Shown piece by piece: positions 38,186-47,310 of a DNA stretch of 63,987 nt. How positions within the stretch are numbered: position 1 is the stretch's first letter; each line of letters starts with the position of its first letter. The notes below the pieces were generated by a model that was not told where the DNA came from, made no database searches, and saw only the letters and a list, made by a program, of their open reading frames with translations. The DNA is taken from positions 1 to 63,987 of the forward strand of contig LTDK01000042.1 of the NCBI GenBank assembly GCA_001642415.1, given 5' to 3'. The position numbers and the translations under genes were made by a program. The stretch is from Nematocida ironsii. Taxonomy: Eukaryota > Microsporidia.

Positions 38186-40567
38186 ATGAAGTGCATTCTG
38201 TGGGCTGTGTGCTTATTTAAAGTATATTGTAGCAGCAATTTTATGCTCATGGGAGTAGATAATTCTATTTTTGTTCCATGTGTGAACACGTACAGTAATT
38301 CAATTATTACATCGGGGAATACTGCAGGAAAGAAGATAGATAAAGAGAAAACAATACTCTTCCAATACCCAGAGGAGTCTAAAGATAAAGTATCAGAGGT
38401 ACTTAGCACTCTGTACTTTCCACAAATAGTTGCCACAGAATCTGTTTCTGTTGCTGGCACTATAAATAAAAACGTATCTGTGAAGGATGGTGCTCATAAT
38501 AGAACTATAAGAATTGACGATCTGTATTCAGATATACCAGAAATACTACTTCTGAAGAAGTATCTGCAGAAGGTTATAAATAAGAAAAAGAAGGAAGATG
38601 TTCCTGTTCTAAGCCTGGGTCTGGTCACTCGGGGGTACTACACGGAAAACACGAGGGATATTCTATTCCAAGTGATGAAGGATATATTTCCAGTGCCCCA
38701 GCTGTATGTGATGACAGATGGCATGGCACAGGCAATTACCAGGATAGTTACTACACCGTATTCAACTGGATATGTGGTGGCGTACAGTCTGCGTGGTGAG
38801 AAAATGGTTTCAGAGGTGTTTTTCTATGAAAAGGCAGAGAATGTGTCTGATGTAAGCACAATGAAGCTACTGCATCAGAAGGAGTATTCTGGGTACTCTG
38901 ACTATTCTGTGCTAAGCATGGTATACAACTACTTACTCACCCAGGTAAGCAAGATAGCACAGGCAAAGCACCCACACATGAATATAAAAGTATCTGGAAC
39001 TCCAGATTTAGGGTTTATCAAGCCAGAGCGCACAGAAAGTGAGAAGGATACTCTGCAGGGGGATCAGGAGACAACTGTGTACAGTATGGAGGTACTTCCC
39101 TTGATTGACTTAGTGCTTCAGAGGATATGGGAGATGAAATTTACATCGGATAAGGATTTCGAAAAGATTGAGAATTTAGATGTGATTCAAACAATACGGA
39201 CTCTTTCATTGGAGTTGCTTCCAGAGTCAGATAATGCAGAGGGGAAGCTAATTCTTCTTCCAACTATAGGAAAGGAGCAGATAGAGATAGACCTGTCCCT
39301 TCTTCTTGAGCAGATAGTGCAGTACACAGAAGGAGTCAGCGAAAACATCAAGACAATGTTTGAGGAGACTACAAAGGTACTGGAGGACATACAGAAGGAC
39401 ATAGAAGGGGGCGCTGAGAAAGAAGGCGAAGAAAAGAAAGAGAAGAAAGACAGTGCACATGTAGACACATCTGTATACAACGATATTCTCTGCCCGCAGC
39501 AGGCATTGTACCTACTGCATAGAGTAGGTATGACTGGTGGATATGCACCCAGCAAGTCTGACCTGGCAAGTGCTCCATTACAGATGCAGAGAATGAACAT
39601 TAAAATAGTTGACATGCGCCCTAACAACGCATCCAGCTCAACAGGAACGTACCAGGTAGACCATACGCTGCGCACTTTTAGGGACTACACCCGGCCATAC
39701 ACTCTGAACAACGAGCAGAAGCAGTGGTGGCACTACAAGAAAAATCTTGATGAAGAAGTGGAAATCAGGAGCACGCTAAGGGCACTGATAAGAAACGATG
39801 AAAAATCAGCTGAGTACAAGAGCGCAGTAAACAAATACGGCCAGTCAAGAGTCAGCGCACTAATCAAGCAGGTGGATGAAATAAGAAATGGCATGCCATA
39901 TGCTAAATTCTTCCAGGATCAGAAGTATCAGGAGGTGGCCAAGGCCTATAAGAAAATGGTCGTAGACTCTGCACATAACTCTCTTTTGGATAGAGACATA
40001 TCCGCTCTTTTGAAGAGTATTCCAAATCTAGTCAAAAATGCTGAGAGTGCAATATCCAAAGCGCAGGCACAAGTTCCAGAGCCCTGCGAAAATCTCCAGA
40101 GGTTCCTGAAGCAGCACCAAGTGGAGAACGGAAAGGTCAAATCTGCAGAGAAGTATTCGCCAGAGATGGAATTGGCTGAGAAAACTGCGCTAAAGAAGAA
40201 GCTCAAGCAGATTGAAGAAGGCATCAATTATAGAACGTATGTGATAAACACAGAGCAGAGACAGCACGAGGAAATTCTCAGGCAAATGCAGGAAGAGAAG
40301 AAGAAAGCAGAGGAAATGGCAGCTGAAAAGGAAAAAGAAGAAAATAAAGAGAAGGAAGAGAAGGAAGAAGCAAGTAAAACAGAAAATGAGACTAAAAGTA
40401 AAGAATCTGCACTTGAAGAATCCCAATCTAAGCAAACAGCAGAAAGTGCAATTCATTCAGACCCCGCAGAGGACACAGAAAGTAGAGAAAGCACACCCGA
40501 GCACAAAATACCCGGAGAGAGTGTTCACCCACTTGAAGAACTGCCAATTATAAAGGATGTTCTATAA
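38186..40567 (+). CDS. GRP170/Lhs1-like divergent ER Hsp70 relative
   Basis: 793 residues from an ATG with a signal peptide (ILWAVCLFKVYCSS). The N-terminal ~350 residues follow the Hsp70/Hsp110 ATPase layout in weakened form: MGVDNSIFVPCV in place of the phosphate-1 strand, LGLVTRGYYTENTRD, and TDGMAQAITRIVTTPYSTGYVVAYSLRG where phosphate-2 would be. The last 400 residues are helical, highly charged and end in a Glu/Lys coiled coil, as in GRP170/HYOU1. No HDEL/KDEL at the C-terminus (IIKDVL). Key glycines of the nucleotide-binding loops appear lost. Role would be ER protein folding or nucleotide exchange for BiP. AATAAA starts directly after the stop. Confidence 0.6.
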   Translation: MKCILWAVCLFKVYCSSNFMLMGVDNSIFVPCVNTYSNSIITSGNTAGKKIDKEKTILFQYPEESKDKVSEVLSTLYFPQIVATESVSVAGTINKNVSVKDGAHNRTIRIDDLYSDIPEILLLKKYLQKVINKKKKEDVPVLSLGLVTRGYYTENTRDILFQVMKDIFPVPQLYVMTDGMAQAITRIVTTPYSTGYVVAYSLRGEKMVSEVFFYEKAENVSDVSTMKLLHQKEYSGYSDYSVLSMVYNYLLTQVSKIAQAKHPHMNIKVSGTPDLGFIKPERTESEKDTLQGDQETTVYSMEVLPLIDLVLQRIWEMKFTSDKDFEKIENLDVIQTIRTLSLELLPESDNAEGKLILLPTIGKEQIEIDLSLLLEQIVQYTEGVSENIKTMFEETTKVLEDIQKDIEGGAEKEGEEKKEKKDSAHVDTSVYNDILCPQQALYLLHRVGMTGGYAPSKSDLASAPLQMQRMNIKIVDMRPNNASSSTGTYQVDHTLRTFRDYTRPYTLNNEQKQWWHYKKNLDEEVEIRSTLRALIRNDEKSAEYKSAVNKYGQSRVSALIKQVDEIRNGMPYAKFFQDQKYQEVAKAYKKMVVDSAHNSLLDRDISALLKSIPNLVKNAESAISKAQAQVPEPCENLQRFLKQHQVENGKVKSAEKYSPEMELAEKTALKKKLKQIEEGINYRTYVINTEQRQHEEILRQMQEEKKKAEEMAAEKEKEENKEKEEKEEASKTENETKSKESALEESQSKQTAESAIHSDPAEDTESRESTPEHKIPGESVHPLEELPIIKDVL

Positions 40568-40728
40568 AATAAAGTAATGGCGCATGCCAAGCATATATTA
40601 TATCGATTTATTTATATTTATAGCTAGAAATAGAACACATTTTATTACATTTCCTCTATATTCGATGTAAGTGGCTACTTTTTATTCAATTTTTACAATA
40701 CTCCTGGGATGATTTCTTATTATTTGTT

Positions 40729-40747
40729 ATTTTCGGGTTATATCGGG
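40729..40747 (+). promoter_or_regulatory. ATTTTCGGGTTATATCGGG motif upstream of farnesyltransferase
   Basis: Extended copy of the dispersed motif with a second CGGG after it, on the coding strand about 67 bases before the ATG at 40814. Promoter role is inferred. Confidence 0.4.
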
Positions 40748-40813
40748 CCATTTTTGTATGTTGCTTATTTTATATTCTTTTATTGCTTATTCTATTTTAT
40801 TCAAATTACGTGA

Positions 40814-41857
40814 ATGTATAATGACGAAGGTGTTTCTACACAGAGCTCAGTTGATGCAATGAATCTAAATGTGACGATAAAGAATAAGAAGCCAACATTA
40901 CTGGATAAGGACAGGCATCTAAAATATATAATAAAGCAAATGAACAAGCCATTAAACATAGCATATTCAGCCCTAATACCCTGGGTTGGTGCGTGGATGG
41001 CAAATGCACTTTATGTTATATTGGGAAGAGACCAATTCTATGACGGAACACATGAAGAAGTAGAGAAGTTAGATAAAATAGCAACACAAATTATTAATCT
41101 ACAGGGACCTGGAACCGGTATATCTGCTGGCCCTGGGCATATGCCCAATCTTGGGAGCACGTACGCCGGGGTAGTTCTATTGAAGATTCTTAACAGAATG
41201 GATCAGATAGATAAGGCGGGTATAGTGCAGTTTATAAAGGAAATGCGGGTGCCTAATGGGTTTACCATGTATGCAGATGGGGAAATAGATCCTAGATCTA
41301 TATACTGTGCTGTGGCCACTTACTCTATTTTGCACTCAGAGGATATACAGCAGGAAAATCAGCACAATCCATTAGAGAGTGAAGAAGGAAAGAGTATATT
41401 TAGCGGCATAGATACTATCCTGTGCTCTCTTCAGACGTATGAGGGAGGATTTGCTGCTTCTCCCGGAGAGGAGGCGCACGGTGGGTATACATACTGCGCA
41501 ATGGCTGGATTAAAGATTTTGCAGAGGCCAATCCCCAACACAGACATTCTGAAAAGATGGCTTTTGGAGAGACAGGATGTGATAAATAATGGGTTTAATG
41601 GAAGAACAAATAAAGGCTCTGACTCCTGCTATAACTTTTGGGTGGGTGCGTGCTACAAAATGCTTGGGCTAGGAATACGGTCATATGAAGGCTTAGCACA
41701 ATACACTCTGTCTAACTGCCAAGAGGAGGAAGGCGGCATAAAAAACATTCCTGAGTCACATCCGGATATATATCACACGGCATATGCATTAATAGGACTA
41801 TATATCATAAATGAAACAGACTTCAACTACCACCTGGGCCTGCCTGTAGCAGCATAA
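40814..41857 (+). CDS. RAM1: Protein farnesyltransferase beta subunit
   Basis: 347 residues. Prenyltransferase alpha/alpha-barrel repeats are clear: GPGHMPNLGSTYAG (106-119), the basic residue R161 in DPRSIYC, EAHGGYTYC (220-228), GFNGRTNK (260-267). The zinc ligands are D270 and C272 in SDSCYNFW and H321 in DIYHTAY. The N-terminal PWVGAW and the YHT context favour farnesyl- over geranylgeranyltransferase-I beta, although GFNGRTNK is also GGTase-like. It attaches farnesyl to C-terminal CaaX cysteines of Ras-like GTPases and others, with an alpha subunit encoded elsewhere. The C-terminus is short. Confidence 0.88.
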   Translation: MYNDEGVSTQSSVDAMNLNVTIKNKKPTLLDKDRHLKYIIKQMNKPLNIAYSALIPWVGAWMANALYVILGRDQFYDGTHEEVEKLDKIATQIINLQGPGTGISAGPGHMPNLGSTYAGVVLLKILNRMDQIDKAGIVQFIKEMRVPNGFTMYADGEIDPRSIYCAVATYSILHSEDIQQENQHNPLESEEGKSIFSGIDTILCSLQTYEGGFAASPGEEAHGGYTYCAMAGLKILQRPIPNTDILKRWLLERQDVINNGFNGRTNKGSDSCYNFWVGACYKMLGLGIRSYEGLAQYTLSNCQEEEGGIKNIPESHPDIYHTAYALIGLYIINETDFNYHLGLPVAA

Positions 41858-42368
41858 GTGGACAGCGCTAATTTTGAATTCACATGCGCAGTATGAATTA
41901 GTTTGCTTTTCTTACAATGGTGTGTAATTAGTCAATAAATATCTTAACTAGCCCACCTGAGCGTATTATAATTAAGTTGTTAGTTATTATTTCAGACAAA
42001 TAACCCGAAATCCAAAATTTAAAGAGAATTTTACAATAACGATATGACGTGCTATAATAAAGACAATTCTAAATGCATAAACAGAATAAATTAGAAAAAG
42101 AAAAGTAAAAAGGATTTTAAGTAGCTCTACATGATACTTGGCATTATAAATACTTAATATATTGAAGTGATTTGTATAAGACAGTGTCTTCTAATATTTA
42201 GTGTGATTTACATCTAGTATATTGGAATTTAACACAGAATTTATTAGCATGGCTTCTGTATCTACACTAGCTTAGACAACTAATCCTTTATAGGCAATAT
42301 TGATTGCAGAAATTTACATAAGTGCTTGATGCGCCATGCAGTGTAAAATTGTGCTTCATACAAATTTA
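41858..42368. other. Convergent intergenic region with CGGGTTAT motif
   Basis: AATAACCCGAAAT at 41999-42011 (ATTTCGGGTTATT on the minus strand). No ORF or RNA gene seen. Confidence 0.45.
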
Positions 42369-42371
42369 TTA
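42365..42371 (-). terminator. Poly(A) signal overlapping stop codon of APC11
   Basis: Minus-strand TAATAAA: the TAA stop of the RING protein is the first part of the signal, the same arrangement as in V-ATPase c. Confidence 0.6.
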
Positions 42372-42629
42372 ACTTATTTCTTCTTTCTCCTTCCACCGAG
42401 CCCTGCATATTGGACACAGGTTATTTGTGGCAATCCAATTCTTTATGCAGTGTCTGTGGTAGCAGTGGTTGCACTCGCCCAGCGCAGGCACGCACTCGAT
42501 TGGATGTTCACACTCTGAGCACATCTGTTCAAATGCCTGCTGACATATTCCGCAAATGCCCTCTGCCATCTTCCACCTCCACGTGAATGATGCATGGATG
42601 GCATTCACTCGGATGCGCAGATTCTTCAT
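42369..42629 (-). CDS. APC11: Anaphase-promoting complex RING-H2 subunit Apc11
   Basis: 86 residues, the normal size of Apc11. The N-terminal beta strand NAIHASFTWRWKMAEGICGIC corresponds to the cullin(Apc2)-binding strand of Apc11. The RING-H2 zinc ligands are in CGIC (C26, C29), the CSEC insertion typical of Apc11/Rbx proteins, ECNHCYHRHC (52-61) and CPIC (72-75), followed by the RW pair. The MCSEC...ECVPALGECNHCYH spacing favours Apc11 over Rbx1. It recruits the E2 enzyme to the APC/C ubiquitin ligase that drives mitotic exit. It is co-directional with uL22, about 50 bases downstream of it. Confidence 0.92.
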   Translation of the reverse strand: MKNLRIRVNAIHASFTWRWKMAEGICGICQQAFEQMCSECEHPIECVPALGECNHCYHRHCIKNWIATNNLCPICRARWKEKEEIS

Positions 42630-42678
42630 GGATAAAAAAATAACAAACAGTTAAAGCGCTTTATTAATTGGCGTTGGC

Positions 42679-43278
42679 TTAGTCCCTCAGCATCTGCTTT
42701 CTGTGTGGTCCTCTGAGGTGGCCCTTGACTGCAAGGGTGACGAACTTTCTGAATGCTCTCTTCTCAGCAATTGTCTTTACGGCGGTTTCTGCTGGGATTT
42801 CTCCAAGCTGCTCCTCTGCAATGAGCTGGACATGGCATGGGGACTTGTTCCATGCAGTGACTCTTCCGTGTGCTCTGTACGTTCTGTTGTGGATGATTGG
42901 GGCTCTATTAACGTGGGCATGCACTATTTTCATCTTGGAGATATCTAATCCCTTGCCAACAGCAATGTTTTGCATGTTCTTCAGCATAGTCTTTGCCTGT
43001 ATAACACTCTTCTCTGGCCATCTTCCCTGGAGGGCTCCAAACTCCTTTGCCTGGGCGACTCTTGGGACACCTCCGTTGAATCTTCTCATGGGGATGCATC
43101 TCTTGTGTGCCAGAACATCCTCTAAGTACTTTATGGCGGAGACCAGCCACATTCCCCGGAGAATTGTGACTGTTTGGTGTGTGTTCTTGAAGCTTATTTT
43201 TGCATCCTTAATAGCTGCCTTCACTGCCTTGTCTTCATTTTTTGGGGTGTACCCATAATTAGTCTTGACTTTTTTCAT
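42679..43278 (-). CDS. RPL17: 60S ribosomal protein uL22 (L17)
   Basis: 199 residues. Conserved eukaryotic uL22 features: an N-terminal YGY start, AKISFKNTHQTV (matching the family's LRVHFKNTRETA), AIKYLEDVLAHKRCIPMRRFNGGVGR-type block (here GGVPR), AQAKEFG, GRWPEKS, and the tunnel-lining hairpin with APIIHNRTYRAHGR. It binds 25S rRNA and lines the polypeptide exit tunnel. The start ATG is 24 bases from the divergently transcribed helicase gene. No intron; microsporidia that keep introns often have them near the start of ribosomal protein genes. Confidence 0.95.
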   Translation of the reverse strand: MKKVKTNYGYTPKNEDKAVKAAIKDAKISFKNTHQTVTILRGMWLVSAIKYLEDVLAHKRCIPMRRFNGGVPRVAQAKEFGALQGRWPEKSVIQAKTMLKNMQNIAVGKGLDISKMKIVHAHVNRAPIIHNRTYRAHGRVTAWNKSPCHVQLIAEEQLGEIPAETAVKTIAEKRAFRKFVTLAVKGHLRGPHRKQMLRD

Positions 43279-43302
43279 CTGCAGGGGAGTAAAAAAATTA
43301 AA

Positions 43303-45387
43303 ATGTTAACACCGCAGATGAACCAAGAAATAATCCAAAAAGCAAAGAAAGGAGGGGTTTTAATAGTTGTGGGGGCTACTGGATCTGGAAAGTCCACAGG
43401 AATACCCCAGGCTCTTTTGAGCACGACTAATGATCTAATAACGGTCACCCAGCCCAGAAGAGTTGCCGCAATTTCACTTGCCGGCCATGTAAAAAGAATC
43501 ATAACATGTGTGCCGGGGGACAAAGTAGGGTATAAGGTGCGATTCAGCGACACCACAAACAAAAATACAAGGCTGCGATATGTTACAGATGGAATACTTT
43601 TGAAGGAACTGCAGGAAGAAGTTAAGCTGTTAACTGTTGTTGTAGATGAAGTTCATGAAAGATCGATCAGAACAGATATTCTGCTTGGGCTTCTAAAGAA
43701 AAGAATAAATGGAATCCGGCTTGTTCTAATGAGTGCTACTGCTGATGTAAATATGCTTACAGAATACTTTGCAAAAGATGGCATTCCTGTATCGCACTGC
43801 GAGATACCCTCTCAGAAGCATGATGTAAGAATAAAGTATCTCCCAAAGAAGTCATCAGATTACATACAGCTTGCATATGACACAATTAAAAAAATCATAA
43901 AGGATGCAAAGACAGAAAGAGAAAGCACAAATAAATCTAAAAATAATGAAAATTCAAGAGATGCGAAATCCAGCGCTGACAGACAGAATAATAGCAAATG
44001 CTCTGCACCAAAAAGTTTAGAAAGTAAAAAGAAAAAGAAGTCCTTTTTGGGCGCATCTTCTGGTGAAGGAATGGATGAAATTGACTGCTTGTTTTCTGGA
44101 GTTAGTCTAAAATCATGTAGCCCTGTGCAGGAAAAGAATGATATGTTTACCTCGGGAACTATTCTTGTGTTTCTCTCTGGTTTGGAAGATATTGAAGATC
44201 TTTACAAAATGCTTGAGGTGCACTCTGGGATAGAGCTTCTAAAACTGCACTCTTCACTTCCTGATAAAGAGCAGCAGCTGATATTCACCCGAAGACAGAA
44301 GAATATTCGGGTTATACTCTCTACGAATATCGCAGAGACAAGTCTGACTATAGAAGATGTAAAGTGGGTTGTAGACGCAGGCGTTCAGAAGATAAATCTA
44401 TCAAAGGAGGGGGTAGACACTCTAGGAATAATTAAAATATCTAAGTCAGCTGCCAAACAGAGGTCTGGAAGAGCTGGCCGAGTTGGTCCTGGTGTATGCT
44501 ATCGGCTGTACACAGAAGATGCATATAACGGCCTGCAGGAGAACAATATACCAGAAATTCTTCGGGCTGACATTTCCTCTGTCACACTTTCTTTAATTGC
44601 TCTTGGTGCTGATCCAGAGAAGTTTGACTTTTTAGAGTCCCCCGGAGAGAACTCCATTCTTTCAGCACTTTCAGAGCTTTTTATTCTTGGCCTGATTAGC
44701 GACCAGAAGAAGATTACTGCGCTAGGAAAGGAAGTGAGCAAACTGCCGCTTTCTCCATCTCTGGGTAAGTTTTTGATTCATGGGAAGTCTCTTGGTGCTG
44801 GTTGCTCTGCAGCGGCAGTGTGCTCTCTTCTTTCTGGAGAAAGAATATCTTTATTTCCTAAAGATATAGACACGTCTTCTATTATTAGTGTGCACGAGTC
44901 TCCTACCAAATGTTCTGATTTGTCTCTGTACGCCAGTGTGTTTTTTACATATTTTAAGTACTCACCCAGGCTGCGAAAGGACTTTTGCCAGTCACTGAAG
45001 ATATCTCAGCAGGAAATGAAGAACAGTGAGAATATTTATAGGCAGCTATTGTCTTTAATGAAAATAGAGGGTAATGCAGTGGATGAAGAGACAGAAAAGG
45101 AAGAAACTGGATATGGATGCACTCCATTGAAGACAAATACTGCAGATAAATTACATGCAGCTGCATCTGCAGGATTCCTAACCAGAGTGGCTGAAGCAAG
45201 GGGCAGCGGGTATGTTCACATGTACTCAGAAAGAATGGTTTACATTCATCCTAGCTCTGTTATGTTTTCTCGACGAGAAGGCCAGGTGTCGTTTATTATG
45301 ACATCAGAGACAGCAAAGCCATATATCCTGCATGTATTCCCATACACGCCAAATATAATAATGGCAGGTGGTGGAATAGTCCTATAG
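43303..45387 (+). CDS. DEAH-box RNA helicase
   Basis: 694 residues from the ATG at 43303; the frame is open to 43174, but that would overlap uL22. Motif I GATGSGKST (24-32), Ia TQPRRVAA, II DEVH (115-118), III SAT (144-146), IV FLSGLEDIE, V STNIAETSLTI, VI QRSGRAGR (386-393). The winged-helix and ratchet (HA2) domains and a short OB-fold end follow. This is the Prp2/Prp16/Prp22/Prp43 (DHX) class. A Lys/Ser-rich insertion lies between the RecA domains (about 200-255). Minimal length without N-terminal extension favours a Prp43/DHX15-like role in ribosome biogenesis, but assignment within the class is open. Confidence 0.9.
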   Translation: MLTPQMNQEIIQKAKKGGVLIVVGATGSGKSTGIPQALLSTTNDLITVTQPRRVAAISLAGHVKRIITCVPGDKVGYKVRFSDTTNKNTRLRYVTDGILLKELQEEVKLLTVVVDEVHERSIRTDILLGLLKKRINGIRLVLMSATADVNMLTEYFAKDGIPVSHCEIPSQKHDVRIKYLPKKSSDYIQLAYDTIKKIIKDAKTERESTNKSKNNENSRDAKSSADRQNNSKCSAPKSLESKKKKKSFLGASSGEGMDEIDCLFSGVSLKSCSPVQEKNDMFTSGTILVFLSGLEDIEDLYKMLEVHSGIELLKLHSSLPDKEQQLIFTRRQKNIRVILSTNIAETSLTIEDVKWVVDAGVQKINLSKEGVDTLGIIKISKSAAKQRSGRAGRVGPGVCYRLYTEDAYNGLQENNIPEILRADISSVTLSLIALGADPEKFDFLESPGENSILSALSELFILGLISDQKKITALGKEVSKLPLSPSLGKFLIHGKSLGAGCSAAAVCSLLSGERISLFPKDIDTSSIISVHESPTKCSDLSLYASVFFTYFKYSPRLRKDFCQSLKISQQEMKNSENIYRQLLSLMKIEGNAVDEETEKEETGYGCTPLKTNTADKLHAAASAGFLTRVAEARGSGYVHMYSERMVYIHPSSVMFSRREGQVSFIMTSETAKPYILHVFPYTPNIIMAGGGIVL

Positions 45388-46084
45388 CCTAAAAATACAT
45401 GCATCACTGGGTCCATTCATATACTAATTATTATACAGTAAATATGCTACTTAACATATATCTGGTGTCTCTTATTTGTTCTTTATAAATAGTGTGTTTA
45501 TTGCATTCTATGCCGCGTATATTATAACATATATATAAATTTTATATTATTTCTAAATATTTAGTTGTTTGCTGTGAACAAACACATATCTGTACTATTT
45601 TACTGTTTTCCTATTGGTAAGGTTTATTCCTAGCAGATCTATTGGGGTCTCCCATATATACACGAGTTTCAGTTGTTTTTGTGATTTGTTTGGTTTTTCT
45701 GTTTATGATTATTTATTAAACTCTTCATTTTCCCTATTTTCTGAATACTTTTATTTTTTTCCTATAATTGTATATTTAAGGATAAATATTATACACAATA
45801 AATAAAAATAGCAGAGGCTATAACATTAACAGATGAGTCGCAGCAAAAATGCAATATTTAGAGCACTCCATGAAAACAACAAAATCTCAGGTATGTTTTA
45901 TATAGTATAATTGCCACTTTACTATAAATGCCCTTTTAATAGACTAGAATAGAATATAAATAAGCCAGAAGCAGACAGCGCATCTATTTATCTAAGCTGT
46001 AGTTAATGTGCTTTTACTATATGTAGCAGCGTACTAGACAATTAGTATAAGCATAGATAGTTTATTGTTGATTTATTGTTCGTA
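45388..46084. other. Convergent intergenic region
   Basis: AT-rich. It contains a 25-codon ATG frame at 45833-45910 in which a GTATGT hexamer follows codon 19; I do not consider it a gene. TTTATT copies just before 46085 provide the poly(A) signal of the proteasome gene. Confidence 0.4.
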
Positions 46085-46813
46085 CTAATCAGACCTCAAT
46101 GGATACTCCTCTCGTGTGATGCCGTCCTTCTTTATTACGTACACCTCTAACCCGTCTCCTGTTTTTACATCAGTTTCAGCTACGCTGTTAAAAACATCTT
46201 TTACCAAAGAAATAACTTCTTCCTCTGTGCACACATACTCCTTTCCTTCCTCACAGTGCCAGTTCTTTCGAGTAATCCATGAGTCAAGCATCGGCTGCAG
46301 CATGGTTGTTCCAGACCCATTGCATCTGCACGGAGTTTCCTGGTATGAACCAACTGGGTCATATGAAAATATTTTTGGCTGCTCCTCTTCATTGAACCCA
46401 ACTAAGCAGCAGTATGTAAACTTGGGAAAGAATCTGTGCTTATACAAAAGAACATGGAGAAGAGCGGCAGCCTGCTCTATACCCATCTTTTTGTTATATT
46501 TAAACTGATATTTATCTATTTGATATGCTAGTTCAGTGTAGACAAACCTGGAGTCTGCATAAAACCCAGTTGTGCTCAGAATGAATCTACCATCAAGACA
46601 GAATGACTTTGTTGCGTGCCGGGTGTTAATATTGTACGGTGCAGAGTGCCGAGTATCTGAAGCCACCACGCAGAAATCAGCTCCAATAATTGATAAGCTG
46701 GTTCCAGAGTTGTCGCCATATAAATCGTCTCCTCCTCCGCATTTAATTACTCCTGCTCTGTTTAGTTCGGTCTCTGGCATATCTTCTGGTGCCTTCTCTT
46801 TATATGCAAACAT
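46085..46813 (-). CDS. PRE7: Proteasome subunit beta type 1 (beta6)
   Basis: About 242 residues from the ATG at 46813 (another at 46780). The core begins SGTSLSIIGADFCVVASDTRHS, then the beta6-typical SPKCF-like ATKSFCLDGRFILSTTGFYAD. Next come LHVLLYKHRFFPKFTYCCLVGF, YDPVGSYQETPCRCNGSGTTMLQPMLDSW, VKDVFNSVAETDVKTGDGLEV and an I.R.E...LR end. The RFFPxYxYN-type and FDPVGSYxR-type blocks are diagnostic of beta6/Pre7. This is a structural, non-proteolytic beta subunit of the 20S core. The N-terminal ~30 residues are a propeptide-like extension. Confidence 0.93.
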   Translation of the reverse strand: MFAYKEKAPEDMPETELNRAGVIKCGGGDDLYGDNSGTSLSIIGADFCVVASDTRHSAPYNINTRHATKSFCLDGRFILSTTGFYADSRFVYTELAYQIDKYQFKYNKKMGIEQAAALLHVLLYKHRFFPKFTYCCLVGFNEEEQPKIFSYDPVGSYQETPCRCNGSGTTMLQPMLDSWITRKNWHCEEGKEYVCTEEEVISLVKDVFNSVAETDVKTGDGLEVYVIKKDGITREEYPLRSD

Positions 46814-47310
46814 AAATATTAAAAACACAGAAAGCAGGAATAAATAAATTGTAAAACTATTTAGAAAAGTGAATAATCAAATATGCAGGCACGCCTAACA
46901 CTTTACACAAATAACGAACACATACCCAAAATTCGGCATATAAAATAGTATTATATTAAATGAAACACCTAGCATGTTTACAAATACTCATCAAGATATA
47001 ACCAGAAATTATATGCATATGAATAGATTGTGGGATGCATCGATTAGACCCTATGCATGAGAAGACAAAAACAGGTCGATATAATTTTTTAGTTATACTT
47101 GAAATTAATCCAAAAGCAGCGCAGTATTATCCTTTAAACAATAAATAGCGTCGATATTTTCTTTTTGTAGGGGCATATTATGCGCATGCAGATAGATTAT
47201 TTTCTTTTTCATTTTGTGCACTCTTTCAGATACAGCTTTGGACATTTTGGAGCTTTGAGTTATCGGGTTTATTTTTCTAATTTTAAGAGTTTTTATTTGT
47301 GGACCAGAAA
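46814..47310. other. Divergent intergenic region with motif variants
   Basis: GATATAACCAGAAATTATAT begins at 46995 (a one-mismatch copy in coding orientation for the minus-strand proteasome gene), and ACCCAAAATTCGGCATATAA lies near 46922. T-rich leader before 47311. No ORF. Confidence 0.4.

Noticed and set aside
43174..43302. Upstream extension of the DEAH helicase by 43 codons
   Set aside because: It would lie inside uL22 coding sequence; the ATG at 43303 fits the family N-terminus directly before motif I.
45833..45910. 25-codon ATG frame in which a GTATGT, resembling a 5' splice site, follows codon 19
   Set aside because: No matching branch point and downstream exon could be found, no other intron is seen in the window, and the peptide matches no known short protein.
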